From NCBI GenBank assembly GCA_024398955.1, contig JAKSIG010000021.1, positions 1 to 49,360 of the forward strand: a stretch of DNA of 49,360 nucleotides. Reading direction: 5' to 3'. This document shows positions 1-7,495 of this stretch, piece by piece. This stretch comes from Fibrobacter sp. GTDB lineage: Bacteria; Fibrobacterota; Fibrobacteria; Fibrobacterales; Fibrobacteraceae. Both the position numbers and the translations under genes were made by a program. The notes beneath the pieces are model-generated. The model searched no databases. It was not told where the DNA came from and worked only from the letters and a program-made list of their open reading frames with translations. Positions within the stretch are counted from its first letter, which is position 1. Each line of letters opens with the position of its first letter.

Positions 1-701
1 ACAGTTTACTGAGTCTTCCAATAGCATACGTGTTGGGGGCGATCCCCAGCGCAATATGGATCGCAAAACTCGCGAAAGGTAAGGATTTCGACATCCGCGA
101 TTACGGGTCGAAGAATGCTGGTCTGACCAACACGTTCCGCGTTCTTGGTTGGAAGCCTGCTCTTCCTGTAGTCTTTATGGATCTGCTGAAGGGATTCTTT
201 GGCCCCTTCATTGCCCTTAAGATGTGCGAAGCTCAGATCGCTGCTGGCGGTGCCGACTATACCAACTGGTTGCCGCTCCTGGCGGGTATCCTGGTGATTC
301 TTGGTCATAGCTACACCTGCTTTGCCGGTTTCCGCGGCGGTAAGGGCGTGCTTGCTGCCTTGGGCGTGTTCCTTTGCCTTTGCCCTGTAACAGCTCTCAG
401 CGCCTTTGGCGTTTGGATCATTTTCACTGTTGCAACAAAGTATGTGTCTGTGGGAAGCATCGCGGCCTGCACGGTCCTTGCAATTCTTCCTGTGATGAAG
501 TATTGCGGCTTGCCGTATCCGGTGTACGACAACATCACCTTGCCGTTGATGATTACCTGCATTGTTACAGGTGCGTTCATTATCTTTAAGCACAGGGCGA
601 ACATCAAGCGTTTGATGAACGGCACCGAGAATGGTTTTGGCAGTAAGAGAAAGACTCCAAAGGGCGTTCCGGCTGATGAACCTGCGAAAAAGGCAGATTA
701 A
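1..701 (+). CDS. plsY: Glycerol-3-phosphate acyltransferase PlsY, 5' end cut by window
   Basis: Transfers an acyl group from acyl-phosphate to sn-glycerol-3-phosphate in the inner membrane, the first step of phospholipid synthesis. The reading frame is open from the first bases of the window, so the start codon lies upstream; a GTG at 30 is internal, because the residues before it (LLSLPIAYVLGAIPSA) already match the usual PlsY N-terminus. The family signature GSKNAGLTNTFRVLG follows, then several hydrophobic segments, a FRGGKGV loop and a short charged C-terminal tail rich in Lys. About 233 residues are visible, close to the usual 200-230. The next gene, gpsA, makes its substrate, a common pairing. 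Confidence 0.95.
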   Translation, partial: SLLSLPIAYVLGAIPSAIWIAKLAKGKDFDIRDYGSKNAGLTNTFRVLGWKPALPVVFMDLLKGFFGPFIALKMCEAQIAAGGADYTNWLPLLAGILVILGHSYTCFAGFRGGKGVLAALGVFLCLCPVTALSAFGVWIIFTVATKYVSVGSIAACTVLAILPVMKYCGLPYPVYDNITLPLMITCIVTGAFIIFKHRANIKRLMNGTENGFGSKRKTPKGVPADEPAKKAD

Positions 702-760
702 CGGATTGTTTTTGCCGATAAACGATTTTTATTGTAGATTATATAAAAAAGGATTTCATT

Positions 761-1774
761 ATGAAGGTTACAGTTTTGGGTACTGGTGGCTGGGGTCTTA
801 CCCTTGGCCAGGTGATTTACGAAAATAAGAACGATATTACTTTCTGGACCAACTCTCAGGCAGAAGTGGATCTGCTTTCTACAGAACATCAGTACAAGGA
901 TAAGCTTCCTGGTGTGATTTTCCCTGCAGATTTTAAGTACACCACCGACATGAATGCTGCCCTCGAAGGTGCAGAAATGGTCATGATCGTGGTGCCGTCC
1001 CAGTTCATGGGTGGCGTTGCCAAGAATCTCGGCAAGTGGACTCCCGAAAAGGGCAAGGAACCGGTCGTGGTATGCGCAACCAAGGGTATTCTCGAAGGTA
1101 CCAACCAGCTCATGAGCGAAGTCCTTCTCGAAAATGTACCTTGGCTCACCGACGACAAGATGGTGGCCTTTAGCGGACCGTCTCATGCCGAAGAAGTCAG
1201 CCGCCATGTTTTGACAGCAATTGTTGCCGCATCCACTAGCGAAGATTCTGCAAAGCTTGTGCAGAAGGCCATGAGCTGCTCTTACCTCCGCGTGTACACT
1301 TCTACTGACATTATCGGTGTGGAACTTTGCGGTTCTGTGAAGAATGTTATTGCAATCGCTTCTGGCGTGCTTTACGGCATTGGTGCTGGCGACAACACTC
1401 GCGCAGCTCTTCTCACTCGCGGTCAGGCTGAAATGTGCCGCCTTGGTCGTGCCATGGGGGCCAAGTCCGAAACCTTCGCTGGCCTTGCCGGCATGGGCGA
1501 CTTGATCGTGACTTGCCTTTCTCAGCATAGCCGTAACCGCTATGTGGGAGAACACATTGGTAAGGGCGAAACCATCGAACAGGTTCTCGGCGGCATGAAG
1601 ATGATTGCGGAAGGCGTTCCCACCTGCCGTAGCACCAAGGCCTTGGCCGACAAGCTTGGCGTTGAAATGCCTATCGTTAATGCTGTATACGCACTCCTCT
1701 TCGGTGGCAAGACTGTAAAGGAAGTCTTCGACGAAATTTGGGGCCGTGAACTGAAGGCAGAAAACTGGGACTAA
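761..1774 (+). CDS. gpsA: NAD(P)-dependent glycerol-3-phosphate dehydrogenase
   Basis: Reduces dihydroxyacetone phosphate to sn-glycerol-3-phosphate in the cytosol, supplying PlsY encoded just upstream. The N-terminal Rossmann motif is VLGTGGWGLTLG (residues 4-15), followed by the family motifs TKGI, SGPSHAEEV and the catalytic-lysine region GSVKNVIAIASG; the substrate-binding GLAGMGDLIVTC segment is present. Length 337 is typical. AAGGA lies about 7 bases before the ATG and a TATATAAA box sits a little further up, so gpsA may have its own promoter as well as reading through from plsY (59 bases apart). A strong hairpin terminator follows. Confidence 0.97.
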   Translation: MKVTVLGTGGWGLTLGQVIYENKNDITFWTNSQAEVDLLSTEHQYKDKLPGVIFPADFKYTTDMNAALEGAEMVMIVVPSQFMGGVAKNLGKWTPEKGKEPVVVCATKGILEGTNQLMSEVLLENVPWLTDDKMVAFSGPSHAEEVSRHVLTAIVAASTSEDSAKLVQKAMSCSYLRVYTSTDIIGVELCGSVKNVIAIASGVLYGIGAGDNTRAALLTRGQAEMCRLGRAMGAKSETFAGLAGMGDLIVTCLSQHSRNRYVGEHIGKGETIEQVLGGMKMIAEGVPTCRSTKALADKLGVEMPIVNAVYALLFGGKTVKEVFDEIWGRELKAENWD

Positions 1775-1822
1775 TAGTTTTCAAAAAAGAGAGACTGCTC
1801 ACTTTTTGATTTTCCCCTTACG

Positions 1823-1855
1823 AAAAACATCTGGAATAACCAGATGTTTTTTGTT
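1823..1855. terminator. Bidirectional rho-independent terminator
   Basis: Twelve-base perfect arms AAAAACATCTGG and CCAGATGTTTTT around a 5-base AATAA loop, with A-rich left and T-rich right flanks. It lies between the convergent gpsA (plus) and flippase-like gene (minus) and can stop transcription from both. Confidence 0.9.
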
Positions 1856-1866
1856 TTTATAATCAA

Positions 1867-2823
1867 CTAGGAATTGGAACTGCTGCCTTTTAAGAACGCG
1901 AAGGCGACTGCGCCCTGTACTGCCTGGAATACCATGGGGATGTAGCCGATCAGTGCGGCAGCAAGAACGATGTCTGCAGGGATTCCCAGAAGTCCTGTAA
2001 AAAGGCTGACGTTAACGCTTTCGCGAAGACCGATTCCGTTAATGGAAATGGGCAGCATAGAAACCGTTATGGTAATGGTCATGAAGATGGTAATGGTAGC
2101 CAAGTCTACTGGGGACCCCACCGCCTGGAAATAGGCGTAATGAATAATGATCGATGATATTTGAAGCCAGATGGAATCGAATCCCGAAAGAATGAAGGCT
2201 TTCTTGTATCCGCGATAAATGCTAAAGGCGTTTTGCAGCTTTAGCAAGAAAGGAATTTTATTCCCTATAGCTTCTGGGATTTTTATTTTGTCTGAAAAAA
2301 GCCCTGCCGTTATAATCAAGATGCAAAGTAAGGCTACTCCGCAGACGGCTCCTGTGTAAATGGCGGGAATCTGCAATCGCGTAATGACAAAGGGGAGCAT
2401 CGCGAAAAAGCAGAGGAACATGGCCAATAGCCCCATGACTCTCGAAATGACAACTGCCGCTACGGAATTTGCGGTGTTGCCGAATCGCTTTCCGAATGCG
2501 ACTGTCTTTACGGCGTCGCCACCAAAACCACTAGGAAGCAGGTTGTTAAAGAAATATCCTAGGGCAATGTAGGCGTAGAAAGTCTTAAATGAAATTTTCT
2601 TGCCCTCGTCAAGAAGTAGACAGCGCCAGCGGTTGGCCTGAATGGCCATGCTGAAGATGGTACATAGCAGGATAATGCCAATCCATGGCAACGCCTGCTC
2701 AGTCCAGTGGCTGCATACACTTGCAAAGGGAACCTTGTAGAATATAAAGCCGAGGCCGCCAACGCTTACCACAACCTTTAGCAGGTTGAGAAATTTCTTC
2801 TTGAGGTTAGGTTGGCTTGCCAT
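1867..2823 (-). CDS. Flippase-like integral membrane protein (LPG synthase TM-domain / UPF0104 family)
   Basis: A 318-residue polytopic membrane protein with roughly eight hydrophobic segments. It shows hallmarks of the family named after the membrane half of lysylphosphatidylglycerol synthase (PF03706, also AglD-like): ANRWRCLL near residue 65, the loop YFFNNLLPSGFGGDAVK near 90-107, and LPISINGIGLRE near 257-268. There is no cytosolic aminoacyl-transferase half, so it should not be called MprF. It is the last gene of the gmd-rmd-GT4 operon, its ATG only 3 bases after the GT4 stop, which suggests a role in moving or assembling the lipid-linked glycan made by its neighbours. That role is inference; many members are uncharacterised. 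Confidence 0.85.
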   Translation of the reverse strand: MASQPNLKKKFLNLLKVVVSVGGLGFIFYKVPFASVCSHWTEQALPWIGIILLCTIFSMAIQANRWRCLLLDEGKKISFKTFYAYIALGYFFNNLLPSGFGGDAVKTVAFGKRFGNTANSVAAVVISRVMGLLAMFLCFFAMLPFVITRLQIPAIYTGAVCGVALLCILIITAGLFSDKIKIPEAIGNKIPFLLKLQNAFSIYRGYKKAFILSGFDSIWLQISSIIIHYAYFQAVGSPVDLATITIFMTITITVSMLPISINGIGLRESVNVSLFTGLLGIPADIVLAAALIGYIPMVFQAVQGAVAFAFLKGSSSNS

Positions 2824-2826
2824 AAA

Positions 2827-3912
2827 TTACTGACCTGCAACTTCTGCGGCGATTTCGCGCAGTTCCCTGGCGCTCTTTTCCCAGGTGAACTGGCTGACCC
2901 AGGCTTTAATCTTGTCATCAAATTTGCCTTTGGTGTCGATAGCGCTTTCTAAGGCGGCTGCGACGCTGGCGGGATTCTTGGGGTCGAAGTAGGTGGCTAC
3001 GTCGCCGCCAACTTCTGGCAGCGAAGATGTGTTGGAACAGGCCACGGGCGTACCGCAAGCGAACGCTTCTAGAACAGGAAGGCCAAAACCTTCGTACAGT
3101 GACGGCAACACAAACAGGTCTGCAAGGTTGTACAGGTTAACCAAATCTTCCTGGCTGACCATTCCTGCGTGGATTGTCAAATCCTGAATGCCTAATTCGG
3201 TTTCCTTGGTGGCGTTGGTGCGTCCTGCAAATGCCTTTCCTACAAGAACGAGTCGGCAATTTTCTTTGCCGTTCATTTGGGCCAAACCTTCAAGAAGTCC
3301 ATTCAGATTCTTATGGGGGAGCAGGTTACCTACGTACAGAAGAATTTTCTTGTCGCGAGGAATGCTGAATTTATCGTAAAGGTAGTCTACATCGGCTTTT
3401 TGCTTGCGAATAAATTCCTTGCCGGCTGCGAGAAGTACTTTTGTGATTTTTTTAGTATCTGCATTGTAAAAACGCACTAAGTCGTTTTTGGTGCTTTCGG
3501 AATCCACAAGAATGCGGTCGGCGCGTTTGCATACAAACCAGAAAATAAACTTGAAGTACAGATGGACGATTTTAGAGGGCAAGAATTCAGGATAGACCAG
3601 ATGGGTCAAGTCGTGAATGGTGACCATCATTTTACCGCGGTAGAACAAGGGCACATTGCAGTGGGGAATGTGCAGTACGTCGGGCTTTTCGCGACGAAGC
3701 TTGCGGTAAGGGAACTTCAACTGCTCCTTGTAGCCGTAAATACCGCTAATAAAGGAAATTTGCTTTGGGACTTCCGGATATTCATCCAGGTCCTTCGGGT
3801 CGCCTAAAGCTACCTTGTAGCCTACATCCTTCAGCCAATGCTGAATACAGGTGCCAATGCCGGAGCGGCTGACCATGCGGGCGTCTATTGCAATTTTAGG
3901 CATTTCGTTCAT
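2827..3912 (-). CDS. GT4-family glycosyltransferase
   Basis: Retaining GT-B glycosyltransferase that would move a sugar from a nucleotide donor to a glycan or lipid acceptor on the cytosolic face of the membrane. The N-terminus KIAIDARMVSRSGIG is typical of mannosyl/rhamnosyl GT4 enzymes; YVGNLLPHKNLNGL and the donor-binding EGFGLPVLEAFACGTPV (E-x7-E) are present in the C-terminal half. ATG codons at 3912 and 3903 (MPKIAIDAR) are both possible; the longer reading to 3918 would start at TTG. The gene overlaps the end of rmd by 8 or 17 bases, pointing to translational coupling. GDP-rhamnose or GDP-mannose is a plausible donor given the two upstream genes, but the substrate is inferred only. Confidence 0.88.
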   Translation of the reverse strand: MNEMPKIAIDARMVSRSGIGTCIQHWLKDVGYKVALGDPKDLDEYPEVPKQISFISGIYGYKEQLKFPYRKLRREKPDVLHIPHCNVPLFYRGKMMVTIHDLTHLVYPEFLPSKIVHLYFKFIFWFVCKRADRILVDSESTKNDLVRFYNADTKKITKVLLAAGKEFIRKQKADVDYLYDKFSIPRDKKILLYVGNLLPHKNLNGLLEGLAQMNGKENCRLVLVGKAFAGRTNATKETELGIQDLTIHAGMVSQEDLVNLYNLADLFVLPSLYEGFGLPVLEAFACGTPVACSNTSSLPEVGGDVATYFDPKNPASVAAALESAIDTKGKFDDKIKAWVSQFTWEKSARELREIAAEVAGQ

Positions 3913-4783
3913 TGTCAAACATCCACTTCAGGGTTTCTTGGATGGGCGTTCCGCGCCAGTAACCTGCTTCAGCAATGCGCTTGTTGTTTGCACATTGGTA
4001 AGGCATGTCTACAGGGCGCATTCTTTCGGGATCCTGCTCTATTGCTATATCAACAGAGGCAAAGCCGACGATAGCCCGCAGCAAGTCCTCTACCTTATGG
4101 GCTATTCCGGATCCAACGTTGTAGGTGTGGTACTTATTGCTGTTTTCCAGCAGCATGCGGTATACTCGTACTACATCGCGAACGTCGGAAAAGTCTCTGT
4201 ATGCGCTAAGGTTGCCCACCTTTATGGTTCCGCAAGATTTGCTTTTGTCGATACGTGCAATTTGCCCAACAAAGCTAGGGAGCGCAAAGTTTTCGTTCTG
4301 ACCAACGCCAGTGTGATTAAATGACCTGGTGCAGATGATGTCCATTCCGTATTTTTTTCGGAAAAGATCAGCAAAGTTTTCTTGGGCAATTTTAGAGATG
4401 CCGTATGGATTGCTGGCTTCTAGAGCGTCAGATTCACATAAGGGTGAATCCTTCTGTGCGTATTCTTCGGCGCTGCCAATCAAAAGCGTCTTTGCCTTGG
4501 GTGCGAATTGCTGAATGGCTTCTAGAAGGTAAAGCGTTCCCTTGACGTTTACATCCATCGTAAGGGCGGGATTCTTCCAGGATGCGCCTACGGAACTTAC
4601 GGCGGCGAGGTTGACGACATAATCCGGAGACGTTTTTTGAAGGGCCGACTCTAGACTTGCTTTGTCTAGAAGGTTGATTTCGGGCATGTCCATTGGAAAC
4701 ACGATGTGGCCCGCGGATTCTAACTCGCGAGTTAGATAGCGGCCTACAAATCCTGCTGCTCCAATGATAAGAGCCTTGCTCAT
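3896..4783 (-). CDS. rmd: GDP-6-deoxy-D-mannose reductase (GDP-4-keto-6-deoxymannose reductase)
   Basis: Extended short-chain dehydrogenase (295 residues) that would reduce GDP-4-keto-6-deoxy-D-mannose to GDP-D-rhamnose. Visible motifs are the NAD(P)-binding GAAGFVGRYL (8-17), NLAAVSSVGASW, the catalytic Ser in LLIGSAEEY, and YGISK (Tyr/Lys). The sequence style resembles Rmd rather than the epimerase-reductase WcaG/Fcl, but GDP-fucose or GDP-talose formation cannot be excluded from sequence reading alone. Start ATG overlaps the gmd stop by one base (TAATG), so the two are translationally coupled and act in sequence on the same sugar. Confidence 0.82.
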   Translation of the reverse strand: MSKALIIGAAGFVGRYLTRELESAGHIVFPMDMPEINLLDKASLESALQKTSPDYVVNLAAVSSVGASWKNPALTMDVNVKGTLYLLEAIQQFAPKAKTLLIGSAEEYAQKDSPLCESDALEASNPYGISKIAQENFADLFRKKYGMDIICTRSFNHTGVGQNENFALPSFVGQIARIDKSKSCGTIKVGNLSAYRDFSDVRDVVRVYRMLLENSNKYHTYNVGSGIAHKVEDLLRAIVGFASVDIAIEQDPERMRPVDMPYQCANNKRIAEAGYWRGTPIQETLKWMFDNERNA

Positions 4784-5802
4784 TAAATTTTACCTTCGGC
4801 AAGAAGCTTGATGTCGCTTGCTACCATTCGTGCAACCAGCTCTTCATAGCTGATTTCAGGCTTCCAGCCAAGAACTTTGCGGGCCTTGCTAGAGTCGCCA
4901 ATAAGCAAGTCTACTTCAGCAGGTCTAAAGTATTGCGGGTTGACCTTAACGACTACCTTGCCGTTGTCGTTGCGAGTGGCGTATTCGTCAACGCCTTCTC
5001 CGTGCCAGGTCAGTTCCATGCCGGCGGCCTTAAAGGCTAGAGTCACAAATTCACGAACGGTGTGGGTAACACCAGAAGATACGACGAAATCGTCGGCTGT
5101 AGGCTGCTGAAGCATCATCCACATGGCTCGAACGTAGTCGGCGGAATGGCCCCAGTCTCGGCTGGCGTTCATGTTGCCCAGTTCTACACATCCCTGAAGG
5201 CCTGCCTTAATCTTGGCAACAGCGATGGTAATTTTTCGGGTTACGAATTCCTCGCCGCGCCGCTCGGATTCATGGTTGAATAGAATGCCGGAGCAGGCGA
5301 ACATTCCATAGCTTTCGCGGTAGTTCTTGATGATCCAGTGTCCGTAAAGCTTTGAAACGCCGTAAGGGCTACGGGGGTAGAACGGTGTTTCCTCGTTTTG
5401 CGGAATGGCCTGAACTTTACCGAACATTTCGCTGGTGCTTGCCTGGTATACGCGGGTGTCGGGCTTGCACAGACGAACGGCTTCCAAAAGCTTTGTAACG
5501 CCAATTGCATTGATGTCTGCGGTAGACAGGGGCGTTTCCCAGGATGTTGTCACAAAGGATTGTGCGGCCAGGTTGTAGATTTCGTCGGGTTTGGCAATTT
5601 CCATGGCTCTAAGTAGAGAGGCGGAATCGGTCATGTCTCCAAAAATGAAGGTAACCTTGCCCTGCAGGTGCTCTGCATTATTAAAGTCCAGCTTACTCTT
5701 GCGGCGGACCAAACCAAAAACTTCGTAGCCTTTTTCTAAAAGGAATTCTGCCAGATAGGAACCATCTTGGCCTGTAATACCGGTAATCAATGCTTTTTTC
5801 AT
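4783..5802 (-). CDS. gmd: GDP-mannose 4,6-dehydratase
   Basis: Converts GDP-D-mannose to GDP-4-keto-6-deoxy-D-mannose, the entry step to GDP-rhamnose, fucose or perosamine. Clear family motifs: [16 protein letters not shown] at the N-terminus, [15 protein letters not shown], the catalytic QASTSEMFG and [10 protein letters not shown] (Ser/Tyr/Lys), and [17 protein letters not shown]. Length 339 is slightly short but normal. It is the first gene of a four-gene minus-strand operon with rmd, GT4 and a flippase-like gene. TACTAT lies ten bases before the ATG with no Shine-Dalgarno, so its transcript may have almost no leader. Confidence 0.95.
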   Translation of the reverse strand: MKKALITGITGQDGSYLAEFLLEKGYEVFGLVRRKSKLDFNNAEHLQGKVTFIFGDMTDSASLLRAMEIAKPDEIYNLAAQSFVTTSWETPLSTADINAIGVTKLLEAVRLCKPDTRVYQASTSEMFGKVQAIPQNEETPFYPRSPYGVSKLYGHWIIKNYRESYGMFACSGILFNHESERRGEEFVTRKITIAVAKIKAGLQGCVELGNMNASRDWGHSADYVRAMWMMLQQPTADDFVVSSGVTHTVREFVTLAFKAAGMELTWHGEGVDEYATRNDNGKVVVKVNPQYFRPAEVDLLIGDSSKARKVLGWKPEISYEELVARMVASDIKLLAEGKI

Positions 5803-5844
5803 ATAGCGAAAGATAGTATTTGAATAAAAGAATGCGAAAAAAGG

Positions 5845-5850
5845 TATATT
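5845..5850 (+). promoter_or_regulatory. Possible -10 box for the LamG lipoprotein gene
   Basis: TATATT lies 29 bases before the start; TTGAAT at 5820-5825 could be a -35 but the 19-base gap is long. The site lies in the 76-base divergent region shared with gmd. TTGGAGG at 5865-5871 supplies the ribosome site. Confidence 0.35.
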
Positions 5851-5878
5851 GTAAACATCAATATTTTGGAGGTTTGCT

Positions 5879-7423
5879 ATGAAAATGAAAAATTTGCTGT
5901 GCGGTGTTTTGGGAACCGCATTGGCAGGGTTCGCTCTTGTTTCCTGTTCTTCCGAAGGAAGCAGCGAAGCGCCTCTGAATTCCTCGTCAAACGGACTTCA
6001 TCAGAATTCTGTTGCTGAAGGAGATTCCGTGGTAATCAAGGTTGATTCTGCTGCCTTTAATGCTGTTGGCCTTTGGAAAAAATTTGCCAAACAGGGTGTG
6101 GCGGAGTATTTTGATTCCGTTACGATAGCAAACGATGGCGTGGCCCCTATCGATACCTCTGTTCTTGATAATGGAAATTGCCCTGCTCCTGCATTGAGTG
6201 CCGATGAAAACACTCTTTACTTTGACGAGATGGAAAACTTGTATTTGGAAGGTCACCTTGTAGATGGCGTTTGCGGCAAGGCTTTGTCTCTTAAGTCCGG
6301 ACAGGTGGCTCCTTTGGGCATGAATCTCGTTGATTCCATGGAAACAGGAACTGTTGAATTCTGGTTCCGCCCCGGCGAAGATTTTTATGACGAAACTTCT
6401 CGCACCTTACTTGGAAACGACGAAGCCCGAATCCATTTCTTTGTTCGTAATGGAAAGTTGATTTTCCAGAAAAATCATGCGGACCAGCATTTCTTTGTTG
6501 AAGCCGAAGTTGAACTTAAGGCCGACTGGAATAAAATCGCAGGCCAGTGGGGCGATGGTTACATGAGCCTTTGGCTGAATGATTCTCTTGTGGCTCGTAA
6601 GGTTCACTCCCAGGGATACGCCCCCTCATTGCGTGGTCGCCCCTTTGGAAACCTTTTGGTGGTTGGCTTTAAGACTTACTGCTGCATGGAACCAACGGGT
6701 CAACATGACGATATGACTACATCGGGCGATTATGATCAGGTTCGCATTTCCAAGATTGCTCGCTATGAAAATAAAATCATTGAACAAGATTCCTCTATTC
6801 TGGATTCCTTAACCAATCCCGAAGTTACAGAGTTGTCATCTAGTAGCGAATTTATAGAATCCTCTGCTTCCATGGATTCTCTGCTGGCTGGAGAAACCTC
6901 GAATTGCCTAGACTTGAACTGCAAGGCTCAATTTGACGAATTGACCGTTGTGCCAGGAGATATCGTTAAGCTCCCCTGGGTGCTGGAAGATTCCATTGAT
7001 GTTGGAGCCATGAGCTTTAAGTTCAAGGCTGGAGACGATTTTTATGAAGAACCGTCAAGAGTTTTGATCGGCAATGATGAAGGCCGACTGCTGTTTTATT
7101 TTGCAAAAGACTCCTTGTTCTTTGCGAAAAATGGTAGTGATGTCCATTACGAAATCGCTGCCAAGGTTGACCTTAATGAATGGACCGAAATTGTTGGCCA
7201 ATGGGGCAGAGGAGAAATGTCTCTTTACGTAAATGGCGAAAAGGTCGCCTTTCAAATCGTAAAGATGTCTGGCTATATGCCTTCGCCTCGCTCTTATGAA
7301 GGTAACCGCATTGTGATTGGTAAAAAATCCAGTTGCTGCATGGAAAGTGCATCGCGTTCCCTTACAACGACAGGATCCTTTAAGGATATTGCCATCAGCG
7401 ACTGGATCTACGACGTGGAATAG
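5879..7423 (+). CDS. Lipoprotein with two LamG/concanavalin-like repeats
   Basis: Predicted exported lipoprotein of 514 residues: basic start, hydrophobic stretch and lipobox LVSC with Cys23. Two copies of a LamG-like beta-sandwich follow, about residues 85-300 and 345-510. They share the pattern FxFKxGxDFYxExSRxLxGNDExRxxFF, WxxIxGQWGxGxMSLxxN and a late CCME motif, so the protein arose by internal duplication. A serine-rich linker ([14 protein letters not shown]) separates the copies, as is common in Fibrobacter surface proteins. Family knowledge suggests carbohydrate or cell-surface binding; no catalytic domain is visible. It is transcribed alone, between a divergent gmd promoter and a strong terminator. 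Confidence 0.85.
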   Translation: MKMKNLLCGVLGTALAGFALVSCSSEGSSEAPLNSSSNGLHQNSVAEGDSVVIKVDSAAFNAVGLWKKFAKQGVAEYFDSVTIANDGVAPIDTSVLDNGNCPAPALSADENTLYFDEMENLYLEGHLVDGVCGKALSLKSGQVAPLGMNLVDSMETGTVEFWFRPGEDFYDETSRTLLGNDEARIHFFVRNGKLIFQKNHADQHFFVEAEVELKADWNKIAGQWGDGYMSLWLNDSLVARKVHSQGYAPSLRGRPFGNLLVVGFKTYCCMEPTGQHDDMTTSGDYDQVRISKIARYENKIIEQDSSILDSLTNPEVTELSSSSEFIESSASMDSLLAGETSNCLDLNCKAQFDELTVVPGDIVKLPWVLEDSIDVGAMSFKFKAGDDFYEEPSRVLIGNDEGRLLFYFAKDSLFFAKNGSDVHYEIAAKVDLNEWTEIVGQWGRGEMSLYVNGEKVAFQIVKMSGYMPSPRSYEGNRIVIGKKSSCCMESASRSLTTTGSFKDIAISDWIYDVE

Positions 7424-7452
7424 TTCCGCTTGCTGAGCCGATGATTTGGTAG

Positions 7453-7486
7453 CCTTCCCCAAAAAGGGGGAGGCCTCTTTTTTTAT
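7453..7486 (+). terminator. Rho-independent terminator after LamG lipoprotein gene
   Basis: CCTTCCCC pairs with GGGGGAGG across an AAAAA loop, followed by CCTCTTTTTTTAT. The T-run ends directly in the TATATT box that precedes dnaE, so the terminator and the next promoter are fused. Confidence 0.85.
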
Positions 7487-7489
7487 ATT
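7484..7489 (+). promoter_or_regulatory. -10 box for dnaE, probably giving a leaderless message
   Basis: TATATT ends six bases before the dnaE ATG. Transcription normally begins about 6-8 bases after the -10 box, which would be at or next to the start codon. No Shine-Dalgarno is present. The mutL gene has the same TATATT with the same six-base gap. Confidence 0.55.
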
Positions 7490-7495
7490 GCAAGT

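Noticed and set aside
698..1555. 285-residue open frame opposite gpsA
   Set aside because: Antisense to a clear GpsA and rich in His and Cys as expected for a shadow of the real frame.
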